NCBI GenBank assembly: GCA_002751075.1
Contig: NAOQ01000450.1
Coordinates: 3,031-25,066, forward strand
DNA length: 22,036 bases
Direction of reading: 5' to 3'
Source: Ichthyophonus hoferi
Lineage: Eukaryota > Opisthokonta > Ichthyosporea > Ichthyophonida > Ichthyophonidae
The position numbers and the translations under genes are program-made. Under the pieces are notes generated by a model, which was given only the letters and a program-made list of their open reading frames with translations, was not told where the DNA came from and did not search any database. Positions within the stretch are counted from its first letter, which is position 1. Every line of letters begins with the position of its first letter. Shown here one piece after another: positions 9,248 to 18,474 of this stretch.

Positions 9248-9718
9248 TGTCGAAAAATGCAAACAAGTAGGTACTGATGTATGTAATAATAAGATACAGT
9301 GTATGTATTGATAAGATAGAGTGATAAGACACGGATATCCGGGATAAGGAAATAAACAGTTTCTTAAAATGATCATGCTATCTAGTCCAATTATGTAATA
9401 TTGAGTAAATGAGTCCAGATAACGATGTGTCAGATGATGATATACCCTGGGTGGCAATTGGGTATATAATAAAGGACTCAGTACTCAGTAGAGGCACTAA
9501 GAAAGAGATTAAAAATTAAGTCCACTTCTCTCATTAAATGGTGAAGCAACCAGTGATAGTGCCTTTAACAAGTTCAGAGGAGAATGGGGAAACGATCAGC
9601 TTAGTACCACTTGAAGGAAAGAGAAGAGTGAACTTTTGTCATAAACGCCTGAAGAACTTGGCTTTAACTACAGAAAGTCTACCAGAACGATTTATAATTG
9701 AAAAGGTCCATCACAACA
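9248..9718 (+). repeat. 3' LTR of element C
   Basis: Begins TGTCGAAAA after the polypurine tract and ends CACAACA. It matches 6775-7245 at about 89%. It also carries a second copy of the Gag leader, at 9538-9718. Confidence 0.93.
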
Positions 9719-10111
9719 CAAAGCGTGTGAGAAGTCGTCTTCCTCTGATGAGCTGTCCAGGGGCAAAATTGCTTTGTCCTCCCTAGGCTTTCTAAAGCTC
9801 CTAGACATCACTTGATGTCACCCAGTATAAAGCATGTACAAGAAAAGGGCTCACAAAAAACCTTATTCAAAGATTTGGTAGTGAGAGTGTCTTCAACAGA
9901 CCCATCTCCAAAGGCCATGACTTAATTTTGTCTTCTTTATTTTATACCTTGAAACACATCCCGGTGTGTATTCAATCTTCCTGATATTAAAAACAGTCTA
10001 CTCTAATTTGTGAAGTCAATCTTTTGACTGGACCCATAATTTAAATGTAGATCTAAATAAGTGTGAACTGCCTTATTTTGAATTAAAACTGATTAATTTG
10101 GTTATGCAATC
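9719..10111 (-). mobile_element. Fossil LTR fragment, element B, right arm
   Basis: Reverse complement of 6335-6727. On the minus strand it has AATAAA (9936-9941), the perfect palindrome GACATC-N4-GATGTC (9804-9819) with an ATG inside, and a leader MSRSFRKPREDKAILPLD followed by SSSEEDD. Its right end is cut by element E at GCAATC; the left arm continues at that point (GCGATC then TTTTGATTGG), which marks E as an insertion. A small continuation lies at 6757-6774 on the other side of C. Confidence 0.7.
10107..10111. repeat. Candidate target-site duplication of element E (left copy)
   Basis: CAATC abuts the end of E. Its partner would lie beyond the right end of the window, so it cannot be confirmed here. 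Confidence 0.35.
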
Positions 10112-10346
10112 TGTCGAAAGTAAATTGCCTTGAATCACCGGTGGCTGTAGAAATCTCAGTTCTTACTTTAGTTAAATACCTTGGAACTCTCCTGCTAGGC
10201 CCTGAGTTGAAATGTTCCCTCCTCTCAATTCTTTGTTCCCTTTCAATGATCCAAGTCTTCCGTCTTTGTATCACCAATAGTAACTGTTCCTCACTTGAAC
10301 TCGAAGGTACTTCTACTTTCTCCTTGATGGGCAAACGTCCTGACAT
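10112..10346 (-). pseudogene. LTR-encoded Gag N-terminal leader of element E (3' LTR copy)
   Basis: On the minus strand ATG at 10346 opens a frame MSGRLPIKEKVEVP followed by SSSSEEQ, then a charged segment (REQRIERREH) and finally DSRQF near the LTR end. The same frame in the 5' LTR copy leads into the primer-binding site. In this 3' copy the frame simply ends in flanking DNA, as expected. Confidence 0.7.
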
Positions 10347-10357
10347 CCCCTGATGTC
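10342..10357. promoter_or_regulatory. Palindrome over the Gag start codon in E's LTR
   Basis: GACATC, four bases, GATGTC. The minus-strand ATG lies inside one arm. The same palindrome is at the same place in B's right arm (9804-9819), with near-copies in D (14756-14771, 19861-19876) and B's left arm (6623-6638). Confidence 0.5.
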
Positions 10358-10442
10358 GCCTGTAACTCTTCCAAATAAATGACCGGCTAGAGGATACTCT
10401 AGTCTTAAATCAGAATAAAATAAACACTTCATCAAAAAAAAC

Positions 10443-10498
10443 TTTATTGTTCACACTAGGAACCGGTCACTGTATGAGACCTTACATGGCAATATATA
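10443..10498 (-). promoter_or_regulatory. TATA box and poly(A) signal in E's 3' LTR
   Basis: Minus-strand TATATA (10493-10498) followed 50 nt later by AATAAA (10443-10448). The 5' LTR has the same pair at 21793-21798 and 21743-21748. Confidence 0.6.
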
Positions 10499-10737
10499 CC
10501 TTGTCTGCCCTTTGTACTGAAACCAGACAGTAACCTTAATAAGGTACATTTTTTTAAATAAAATAAAGTATTGGAATATCATCAAGCGCTCTGAGCTTAC
10601 TTTTTTTCTATTGAAACTCCCGATTACATATTAGGGAAACAAAGGGTGTTGCCCTTACGATACGGTGTCCATTTGGTAGGGTCCCAACATTATAGTAATA
10701 GATGTTTTTTAAGCAACTCTATTAATAATTACTTACC

Positions 10738-11192
10738 NNNNNNNNNNNNNNNNNNNNNNNNNNNNNNNNNNNNNNNNNNNNNNNNNNNNNNNNNNNNNNN
10801 NNNNNNNNNNNNNNNNNNNNNNNNNNNNNNNNNNNNNNNNNNNNNNNNNNNNNNNNNNNNNNNNNNNNNNNNNNNNNNNNNNNNNNNNNNNNNNNNNNNN
10901 NNNNNNNNNNNNNNNNNNNNNNNNNNNNNNNNNNNNNNNNNNNNNNNNNNNNNNNNNNNNNNNNNNNNNNNNNNNNNNNNNNNNNNNNNNNNNNNNNNNN
11001 NNNNNNNNNNNNNNNNNNNNNNNNNNNNNNNNNNNNNNNNNNNNNNNNNNNNNNNNNNNNNNNNNNNNNNNNNNNNNNNNNNNNNNNNNNNNNNNNNNNN
11101 NNNNNNNNNNNNNNNNNNNNNNNNNNNNNNNNNNNNNNNNNNNNNNNNNNNNNNNNNNNNNNNNNNNNNNNNNNNNNNNNNNNNNNNNNNNN
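10738..11192. other. Assembly gap (455 N)
   Basis: An unbroken run of N inside E's 3' LTR. Frames crossing it are meaningless. The true length is unknown. Confidence 1.
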
Positions 11193-11278
11193 CACTCCTG
11201 TGTCTATTCTAAACTGTAAGTAGACATAGACTAAAATTTAAAAATCAAATATACCTAACTTAGCACTACGTAAAACTT

Positions 11279-11284
11279 CCCCCC
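11279..11284 (-). other. Polypurine tract of element E
   Basis: Minus strand GACGGGGGGAAG, about 55 nt after the end of the RNase H frame (11338) and just before the inferred 3' LTR. Confidence 0.55.
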
Positions 11285-11337
11285 GTCTAGTCAAGAGAAC
11301 AAACTAGCACTAGATGTAAACAAATAATGATTAACCT

Positions 11338-14300
11338 TTACCTCAAATGTAAAATATCCCAGGCTCTTACAAATTGTGCAGTACTCAAAGCCTTGGTAAA
11401 CACGTCCGCTTGTTGAGCTGTAGTCGACACATGTTCCAACCTGATAACACCTCTATCTATGTTTTTTTTGATGAAATGGTATTTCAACTAAACATATTTG
11501 GTATTGTGCATGGTTCCATTTGAGTTGGTGACTGCAATGGTGGAGATGTTATCCTCGAAAACCGGTACTGGTAAGACCTCATACCCTGTGAAAAGCAATA
11601 CATGTTGAAGCCAAATAAAGTTCTTGATGGCCTCAGCCAGAGCAATAAATTTGGCCTCTGTGCTTGACATGGCTATAAGGCCTTGCCACTTACTGGACCA
11701 GTCCATGGGAAAATTTCCTAGGTAGCTGATCATACTGGTAGTGAACTTACTGGAAGTGGTCTCGCCTGCAAAGTCCGCATCCACATATACTTCAAGAAAT
11801 AGTTCACCCTTACTGTAAACAAGACCAAGGTTTGTAGTTGATCAAAGATGCTTGATTAACTGCATCAACACCTTCCAATGGATGAGGGAAGGGTTGGCCA
11901 CATATCTACCAAGGAAACTCACTGAAAACATGATGTCTGGTTGAGTCAGCTGGGCAATCTAAAATACTGCGCCTATTGCAGCTTGATAGTCTTTTACTGA
12001 ACAACGTTCAATATCCATCCCCACATCTTGGCAGTCCACAACGTGAGCTGGTAGAATAAGACACTGTACTGAAAGCCCCTTGTCCAAACCATGGACTTCT
12101 GCAAGCTTTCGTATGTAGCTTGTCTGAGTTGCATGTATGTGCCCATTGTCTTCCTGTCAGATTTCAAAACCTATGTATTCTCTTGGTACTTCCACGTCTT
12201 TAATGTTGAAGCGATCTCACAGGGTCTTTACAAATTCCACTCTATCATTGACATTGTCCAACACAAGCAACATGTTATCCACATAAGCGCATATGGACAT
12301 GTAACTAGGTTTTAACCTAGTATATACACACTGATCCGCTCTGTTGGCAACAAAACCCTGAGTTAAAAGAAATTCTTGTAGAGTCCACTTTCATAGAAGT
12401 GCCGACTGGTGCAGGCCATAGAGTGCTCGGTCTAGACGGCAAACATGGTCTGGAAAATCTGGGTCAACAAAACCCTCAGGTTGAGTCATATAATTTTCTT
12501 GGTCCAACTCTCCATTAAGGTAAGCCCCAATAATACCCAGTTGTCGTATATCTGCTCCCTTCTTTGCAGCAGCAATTGCTAGCATAACTCTGATAGACGT
12601 CAAAGTACATACTGGAACATAAATCTCCCTATAATCAATGCCTTCCCATAGGTTATTTCCCATGACCATCGGTCTTGCCTTGTGTTTTGTTATCTGCCCC
12701 CGACTATCATGTTTCACATTGAAAATTTACGTAGAGCACAGCACAGGAAAGTTCTTTGGTCGTGGGACCAAATGCCAGGTATCGTTGTCTTTGAGCACCT
12801 TCATTTCACTGCTCATAGCCACTTCCCACTCCCCCCAATGTGGAGAAAGAAAAGTTGCTTTGACAGTTTTTGGCACTGGAAATCCATAAATATTCATGCC
12901 CGTGCCTGCTACACATGCTTTCTCTTGATGTTTGTGATGGACTGGCAGGTATAGCTGGCCCATGATGCCGTTTTGATCTCTGGGGCTCCATCACCACTGT
13001 CTCCCCCTCTGTAGACTTGAAACTATTCCCAGACCTAGTGGTGGAAGGCACACATTTGTCCTGACCAATTTGATAATCCACTGGTATGTTAGCCTCATCT
13101 GTATCAGGACATGTCATAGAATCCATAGTGTCCATAACTGGTATCTTACAGTCATTCAAAACATGTGGAAGATTAAATATTTTGTACATAACTAGTGGAA
13201 AGTTTTCTTCAATAAAACGAACATCCCTGAATAATACTACCTGCTTTTGTCTGAGGTCATAAATCTAGTATCCCTTCTGAGTTGATAGATATCCAAGCAA
13301 AACTCCCTCATGACCACGAGCTGTCAACTTTGATTGTTGTTCTATGTTGTGGAAAACTTAGCATTTGATGACCTTTAAAAGATTCAGTGGAGGTGATGAC
13401 TGGTGCCATCTGTCCCATAGTAAAGCTTCCTTAGGAAGAGTACTGGTTGGCCAGACATTGAGAGTAAAAACGGCAGCGCCCATGAGGTAATTCCAGAATA
13501 CCTGCGGTAAATTGCTCTCATCCTGAGAACAATTAATCATAGTTAGCAAAGTCTGATTGAGTCATTCACTCACTCCATTTGGCTCTGGATGGTCTGGTAT
13601 GGATGTTTGATGGGTGATTCCACATCATTGTAGATATTTTTTTGGAATTTCACAATCATATATTCTCCCCCATTGCCTAATACCAACATCCTCATCTTCG
13701 AGTTGTGTTTGGCTGTAGCCTTTGAGTACCAATCAACAAAACAATCAAAAGCCTCTGATTTCTTGGCTAAACCATAAACTGAGACAAAATGCGAAACTTC
13801 ATCCATAAAAGTGACAATATATTGCTTACCCGTCCATGATCATGGGTATGGTCCCGTAATATCTTAATGTACCCATTCTAGACATGTTGGGCAGAGTTTA
13901 CCCTTTTGGAGGATGACAAACGTCTAGTCTTGCGTCGGTAGCAGCTGGGGCATCCTGTACTCTCTTCTGTAGCTTTCTTCATGTTCCAATGCTGGAGTAA
14001 GGAGTCCATTATTTGGTCACCAGGGTGCATGTATCTGGAATGAAGAACCTGAGGTGTTGCTTTGGAACCGACTGACGCCATATCCCTGGCTGGTATCTTG
14101 TTGTTGTCCACCGACTCTGAAGGCCTGATAATCTGCAAATCTCTTTGATAGAGTCCAGACTCTTTGTAGTCCCTGGTAAAATATGTTCGGCATTATGAAT
14201 TGCAACAAACTAACTAGTGTCTTTTTTCGTGATGGTAAAATCTTTGCTCTAAAGTCTGCTACAGGAGATTAAACTCCTGTGCAGGACAGGAACATAAGTA

Positions 14301-14550
14301 GCATTTTCTATCCATATCTCATTCAAACCCAATCTGACAAGGAGGACTCCATACCCCTGAATTTCGCTTTGGACTCCATTCCTTCCAGTTACCTGCTCAG
14401 ATACTTCAGTGAATTCTCTGAAGTCTGCATGATCATAGTGGAAATGACTAGTTGCCCCACTGTCCAAGATGAAACCCTCAAACTCTCATTGTCTAGGTGG
14501 GTTGGAAGGCATGTTGTCTCTCAAAAACATTGCAGAGGGCTTGGAAGGCT
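11338..14550 (-). pseudogene. Fossil copia pol of element E (protease, integrase, RT, RNase H)
   Basis: Minus-strand order: protease with LDSGATSHFH (near 14450); GAG-pre-integrase part with LHSRYMHPGDQIM and a CPSCYRRK zinc motif (13878-14138); integrase core (about 13360-13860); a variable linker (12960-13190); RT with VPVCTLTSIRVMLAIAAAK, GAYLNGELDQENYM and LDRALYGLHQS (12391-12960); RNase H with MSSTEAKFIALAEAIKN (11488-11784) and QQADVFTKAL near 11400. It is clearly related to D's pol but belongs to another family. Several breaks are spread along it. D's insertion separates it from E's gag. Confidence 0.85.
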
Positions 14551-14555
14551 GACTA
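14551..14555. repeat. Target-site duplication of element D, left copy
   Basis: GACTA here and at 20226-20230, perfect 5-bp direct repeat directly outside D's LTRs, as copia integrases produce. Confidence 0.92.
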
Positions 14556-14861
14556 TATTCAAAAATTGACAGTTGCTGGTTGACAAACTCTCAATTTCCT
14601 TTTTATTTCTAATTACAGACTTAGGCTGTTGCCGCCTAACAAGTCTCCCTTCTCGATTTACAATCTGTTTTTCCCTTGTAAGTACTGCTAATGATAAATC
14701 CTCCTCACTGGAACTAGTTGGCCCCCCAATCCTTTCCTTTATGGCTAGGCGTCTTGGCATCACTTGATGTTGCACTTAAACTTATTTATTAATATGTGAC
14801 CGACTTAATGACACTTTGAACCCCCACAAAAATACCAATGTTCTAACACTAACAAGATACT

Positions 14862-14917
14862 TTTATTCTTCAACTCAGGAACTGGTGCCTTAGTACTGAG
14901 TACTGAGGCCTTATATA
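14862..14917 (-). promoter_or_regulatory. TATA box and poly(A) signal in D's 3' LTR
   Basis: Minus-strand TATATAA (14911-14917) followed 49 nt later by AATAAA (14862-14867). Confidence 0.6.
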
Positions 14918-15008
14918 CCTGATTGCCACCCTGGGCACATCATTATCTATCTCCTTATTAATCATAATAAACTGATATACATATCAGTTTATCTTACCAA
15001 TACCAAAA

Positions 15009-15080
15009 CACCATATCTTATTAATTTATCTTATCAATATCTAGCACCATATCTTATCAATTTATCTTATCAATAGTGAG
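15009..15080 (-). repeat. 36-bp tandem duplication with GATAAG motifs in D's 3' LTR
   Basis: Units 15009-15044 and 15045-15080; the 5' LTR of D has one unit. On the minus strand each unit carries TTGATAAGATA and a second ATAAGATATGG. It accounts for nearly all of the length difference between the two LTRs. Confidence 0.85.
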
Positions 15081-15156
15081 GAGGTTAGTAACTAAACATC
15101 TAAACTCTTAGATTATGGTCTATCCCACATTCACCAAACTCTAACATACTTTGACA

Positions 15157-15165
15157 CTCCCCCCT
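15157..15165 (-). other. Polypurine tract of element D
   Basis: Minus strand AGGGGGGAG directly before TGTCAAAG of the 3' LTR. Confidence 0.88.
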
Positions 15166-15278
15166 AACTGAACCTACCAAGTGAAAGTTAGAAATTCAAA
15201 ATATGACTAATAACACACATATGGACAAACGAAAACGGTGGTTGTTCTCCAGCTGGTGCTCCCCCAAAAATGAGAGCC

Positions 15279-18200
15279 CTAGTCCAGGTGTAGCATTTCT
15301 CTTGCACGCAATAATTGAGCAGGGGCAAGGGCTTTGCTCTGAACGTCTGCCTGTTGATTTGAAGTGGAGATATGTTGCAGCTCTATCGTCCCTCGGTCGA
15401 TATTGTCCTTAACGAAGTTGTATCACAGTTGAACGTGTTTGGTATTCCTCATTGTACCATTGCTGTTTGCCACAGCAATAGTAGAAACGTTGTACTCATA
15501 AAGGGTTGCAGGAGATGATTCATATCCAAGGAAAGGCAGAACGTTCTGGAGAAAGACTGTGTTCTTTATCGCTTTTGCCATTGCAATGAACTCAGCCTTA
15601 GTGCTTGACATTGCAACTAGGCTCTGACGTTTGCTTGACCAGTCCACTGGTGTTTCTCCTAAAAAGCTAACCATTCCTGAGGTGGACTTGATGGAACTGG
15701 CCTCACCCGCAAATTCGCATCAACATAAACCTTGAGGGCTAAGTCGTTTCCTTTGAATACCAGACCAAGCTTTTTTGTTGTTGCCAGGTATTGGACTAAA
15801 TGCATCAGCATTTTCCAGTGTTTTTCAGATGGGTTGGCAGCATATCTCCCAAGAAAACTTACTATAAACATTATATCTGGTCGAGTTAGCCGGGCAACCC
15901 ACAGCACTGCGCCACTGCTTGCTTGATGGTCCTTTACTGAGCATCTTGGTACGTCTGGACCATTATTTTGACAGTCTACTACATGTGCTGGGAGAATGGG
16001 GCACTGAGTTGGTCGGCTGTCTTCCAAACCATGTGTCTCCACTAGTTTCTAAATGTACCCTGTCTGGGTCACATAAATATTGTCACCTTCCTGGTGGATC
16101 TCAAAACCAATGTACTCTTTTGGTACGCCAAGGTCCTTGGTCTGAAATCGTTCAGACAAATGTTGCACAAACTGTACTCAATCTCTTTCGTCATCTGAGA
16201 TCAGAAGCATATCATCAACTTAGACACATAATGCCACATATCTAGGCTCCAAACAAGTGTAGACACATTGGTCAGTGTGATTTTCCATGAAACACAAGGT
16301 TTCATGGAAGCTTAAAGGGTCTTCTTCCAAATTAAACCTGACTGATGCAATCCATAAAGGGCTTTATCTAGTCGACAGACATATTCAGGAAACTCTTCAT
16401 CCACAAAACCCTCTGGCTGCATCATGTAGTTCTTTTCATCTAGGACTCCATTCAAATAAGCTCCTACTATAACAAGCTGATGGACATCTGCTCCCCTGTC
16501 AGCTGCAATGGCGAGCATCACTCTTGCAGATGTTACGGTGCAGACAGGGGCATCGATTTCATTATAGTCAATGTTTTCTCTTTGTCGATTTCCCATTACG
16601 ACAAGTCTGGCCTTATATTTTGTTATGTCCTCCTTTGCATCATGCTTGATGTTGAAGATCCACATTGAGTGAAGGACTGGGAATTCCTTTGGTCTAGGTA
16701 CCAAATGCCATGTGTCATTGTCACAGAGCACCTTCATCTCGTTTTCTATGGCTTGCTTCCATTCCCCCCAGACTGGTGAGAGCAACACAGACTTATCTGA
16801 TTTGGGTACTTTGTACTCATAAAGGTTCGGTTCAAAATCTACCGTCAAAGCTTTTTCATGACCTGGTATGGCTGATGGTTTGATGATTTCTGGCCCACGT
16901 GCTTGTTTGGACCCTCTCTCATTCCTTGAAACTTACTCATCTGACTTGAAGGCTGCTCCAGATCGTGTTCTTGATGGGTTGTAAACATGGTGGCCAATCT
17001 CATGCATCACTGGTGCCTCTTCTGTCTCTTTGGCATGATTCTCTGAAATTATCTCATCTGTAGTGTGTTTTGGAGCTGAGGTTCTGGTTAACTGTAGCTT
17101 GTTGAGAGGAAAAACATTCTCAGCAAATCTAATATCACGGGATATTACTACCTTCTTCCTTTTTAAGTTGTAGATCCAGTACCCCTTTTGGGTCAGGGCA
17201 TCTTCTACAAAGATTCCTTTTCTTCCCTGTGGAGTCAGCTTTGAGTGACCCTCTTCTTTGAAGATCACTTGACAACCAACTGCTCTGAGGTGATGTTTTG
17301 GGGCTGTTGTTTGGTGCCATCTATCCCAGGGTACCAAATCTTTTGAGAGTGCATTGGTTGGCCGAATATTCAAAGTGTACACTGCAGCTCCAACCATATA
17401 ATCCCAAAGACTTTGTGGAAGATTACTTTCATTCCGGGCACACTTGACCATGATGAGAAGCGTCTGGTTAAGCCGTTCACTCAACCCATTTTGTTCAGGA
17501 TGATCAGGGATTGTGGTTTGGAGTGTGACCCCATGCAGCTTGAGATATTCCTGAAATCTCTTGTTCAGATACTCTGAACCGTTGTCTGTCATTAAAGTTT
17601 CCAGCTTAACGTTGTGCTTTGCTATGGTCTTAGAGTGCTAGTCCACAAATGCATCAAAGGTCTGAGATTTCCTCGCTAGACCATACACTGTCACAAAGTG
17701 AGAGAATTTGTCAGTGAAAGTGAATGTGTAGTTTTTTCCAGTCCAGGAAGTAGGTAGCGGACCCATGATGTCATAATGAACTCTTTGTAGGACCCTGGTG
17801 GCTGAGTTGACCCTCTTTGGATATAGTGAATGCCTGGGTTTCCCCTTCAAACAGCTTGTGCACTGCTCTTTGTCCTTGTCATCCTTGCAAACTTCATTTC
17901 CCTTGAGAATGATGCTCATTTGATCCCTCCCAGGGTACATGTATCTTGAATACAACACCTGATTTGTTACTCCGGGGACTGTTGTCACAAGGTCTTCATT
18001 AGGCTTGGGTGCATCTTCCTCCATCTTCGGTGGGACAACCTTGAAGTCTAAAACGTAGAGCCCAGTCTCCTTGCTGGTACCTGTAAAGATGTGTTTCCCA
18101 TTTCTTTTTATTTTAAGCTCATCTCGTCCATGGGCTGAGAACTCAAATCCTTTCCTTTGCAGAACACTCAGTGATATCAGGCTTTTATGAAGGTCAGGAA

Positions 18201-18474
18201 CAAGGGCAGTGTGTTCTATCCATAAGAGTTGATTCCCGGATTTGACAGTGACAGCTCCATAGGCTTGGATACTAGTATTACACCCATTACCCCAGGTTAC
18301 CACGTCATTTGCTGCTTTGAAATCGGTGAAATCCTCCCTTCTGTAATTTAGGTGCATTGTCGCACTACTGTCTAAAACAAAGACTTTAGGTCCCTCTCTG
18401 TCTTGTGTGTTGCATTTATTGGACTCATGAGATTGGACCAGAAGAATCTCAGGCTTACTTGAGGGTTTCCCTAT
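15279..18474 (-). pseudogene. Fossil copia pol of element D (protease, integrase, RT, RNase H)
   Basis: Minus-strand order: protease region (near 18400, with TWGNGCNTSIQAYG and a DLHKSLISLSVL segment); GAG-pre-integrase with LYSRYMYPGRDQM and a CTSCLKGKPRH zinc part (17780-17960); integrase with HYDIMGPLP, MTDNGSEYL and HPEQNGLSERLNQTL covering the DD35E core (16933-17790); RT with SPVWGEWKQAIENEM, KARLVVMGN, GAYLNG, MMQPEGFVDEEFP and LDKALYGLHQSG (16312-16848) and a VDD-type active-site stretch near 16200; RNase H with ARLTRPDIMF, SSTKAEFIAMAKAIKN and QQADVQSKAL (15279-16042). In life this polyprotein matured and copied the RNA in cytoplasmic particles and inserted the cDNA. Roughly half a dozen breaks. 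Confidence 0.9.

Larger units (their letters stand above)
6775..9718 (+). mobile_element. Fossil compact copia-type element C (non-autonomous)
   Basis: Two directly repeated 471-bp LTRs (6775-7245 and 9248-9718) enclose about 2.0 kb with a primer-binding site, a gag region, a short pol-derived frame and a G10 polypurine tract. Integrase and RT domains are absent, so movement would have depended on enzymes from a fuller relative. Total length is 2.9 kb, against 5.7 kb for D. LTRs differ at about 51 of 471 positions (11%), mostly transitions, so insertion is old. The structural parts (LTRs, primer site, polypurine tract, near-perfect target duplication) are all present; coding parts have only a few breaks. 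Confidence 0.9.
6335..10111. repeat. Large inverted repeat: B left arm versus B right arm
   Basis: 6335-6727 is matched in reverse complement by 9719-10111 at about 94% identity (23 differences counted by eye over about 388 bp). A further piece of the right arm lies at 6757-6774, left of C: the perfect inverted pair TTGGCACT (6721-6728) and AGTGCCAA (6765-6772). The arms therefore meet about 20 bp apart near 6738-6756. Element C splits the right arm. Confidence 0.9.
10112..11277 (-). repeat. 3' LTR of element E, with assembly gap
   Basis: 10112-10737 matches 21415-22036. The right border is placed by the polypurine tract at 11279-11284. With the 455 N counted as given, the LTR is about 1.17 kb, longer than those of A, C and D. 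The right border is less certain because the minus-strand start there is not a clean TG. Confidence 0.75.
14556..15156 (-). repeat. 3' LTR of element D
   Basis: 601 bp; minus-strand start TGTCAAAG follows the polypurine tract. It carries a copy of the Gag leader (start at 14760: MPRRLAIKERIGGP then TSSSEEDL). Confidence 0.93.

Noticed and set aside
6335-10111. B arms as terminal inverted repeats of a DNA transposon or foldback element spanning C
   Set aside because: Each arm has LTR features (TATA, poly(A) signal, Gag-like leader). C between them has its own LTRs and target duplication. A piece of the right arm lies on the left side of C, so C is an insertion, not the body of a transposon.
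10646-11212. Long frames across the N run on both strands
   Set aside because: They consist of unknown bases and have no meaning.
15203-17000. Plus-strand frames over D and E, for example near 15203-15412, 15919-16245 and 16480-16668
   Set aside because: They are antisense shadows of the copia pol remnants.
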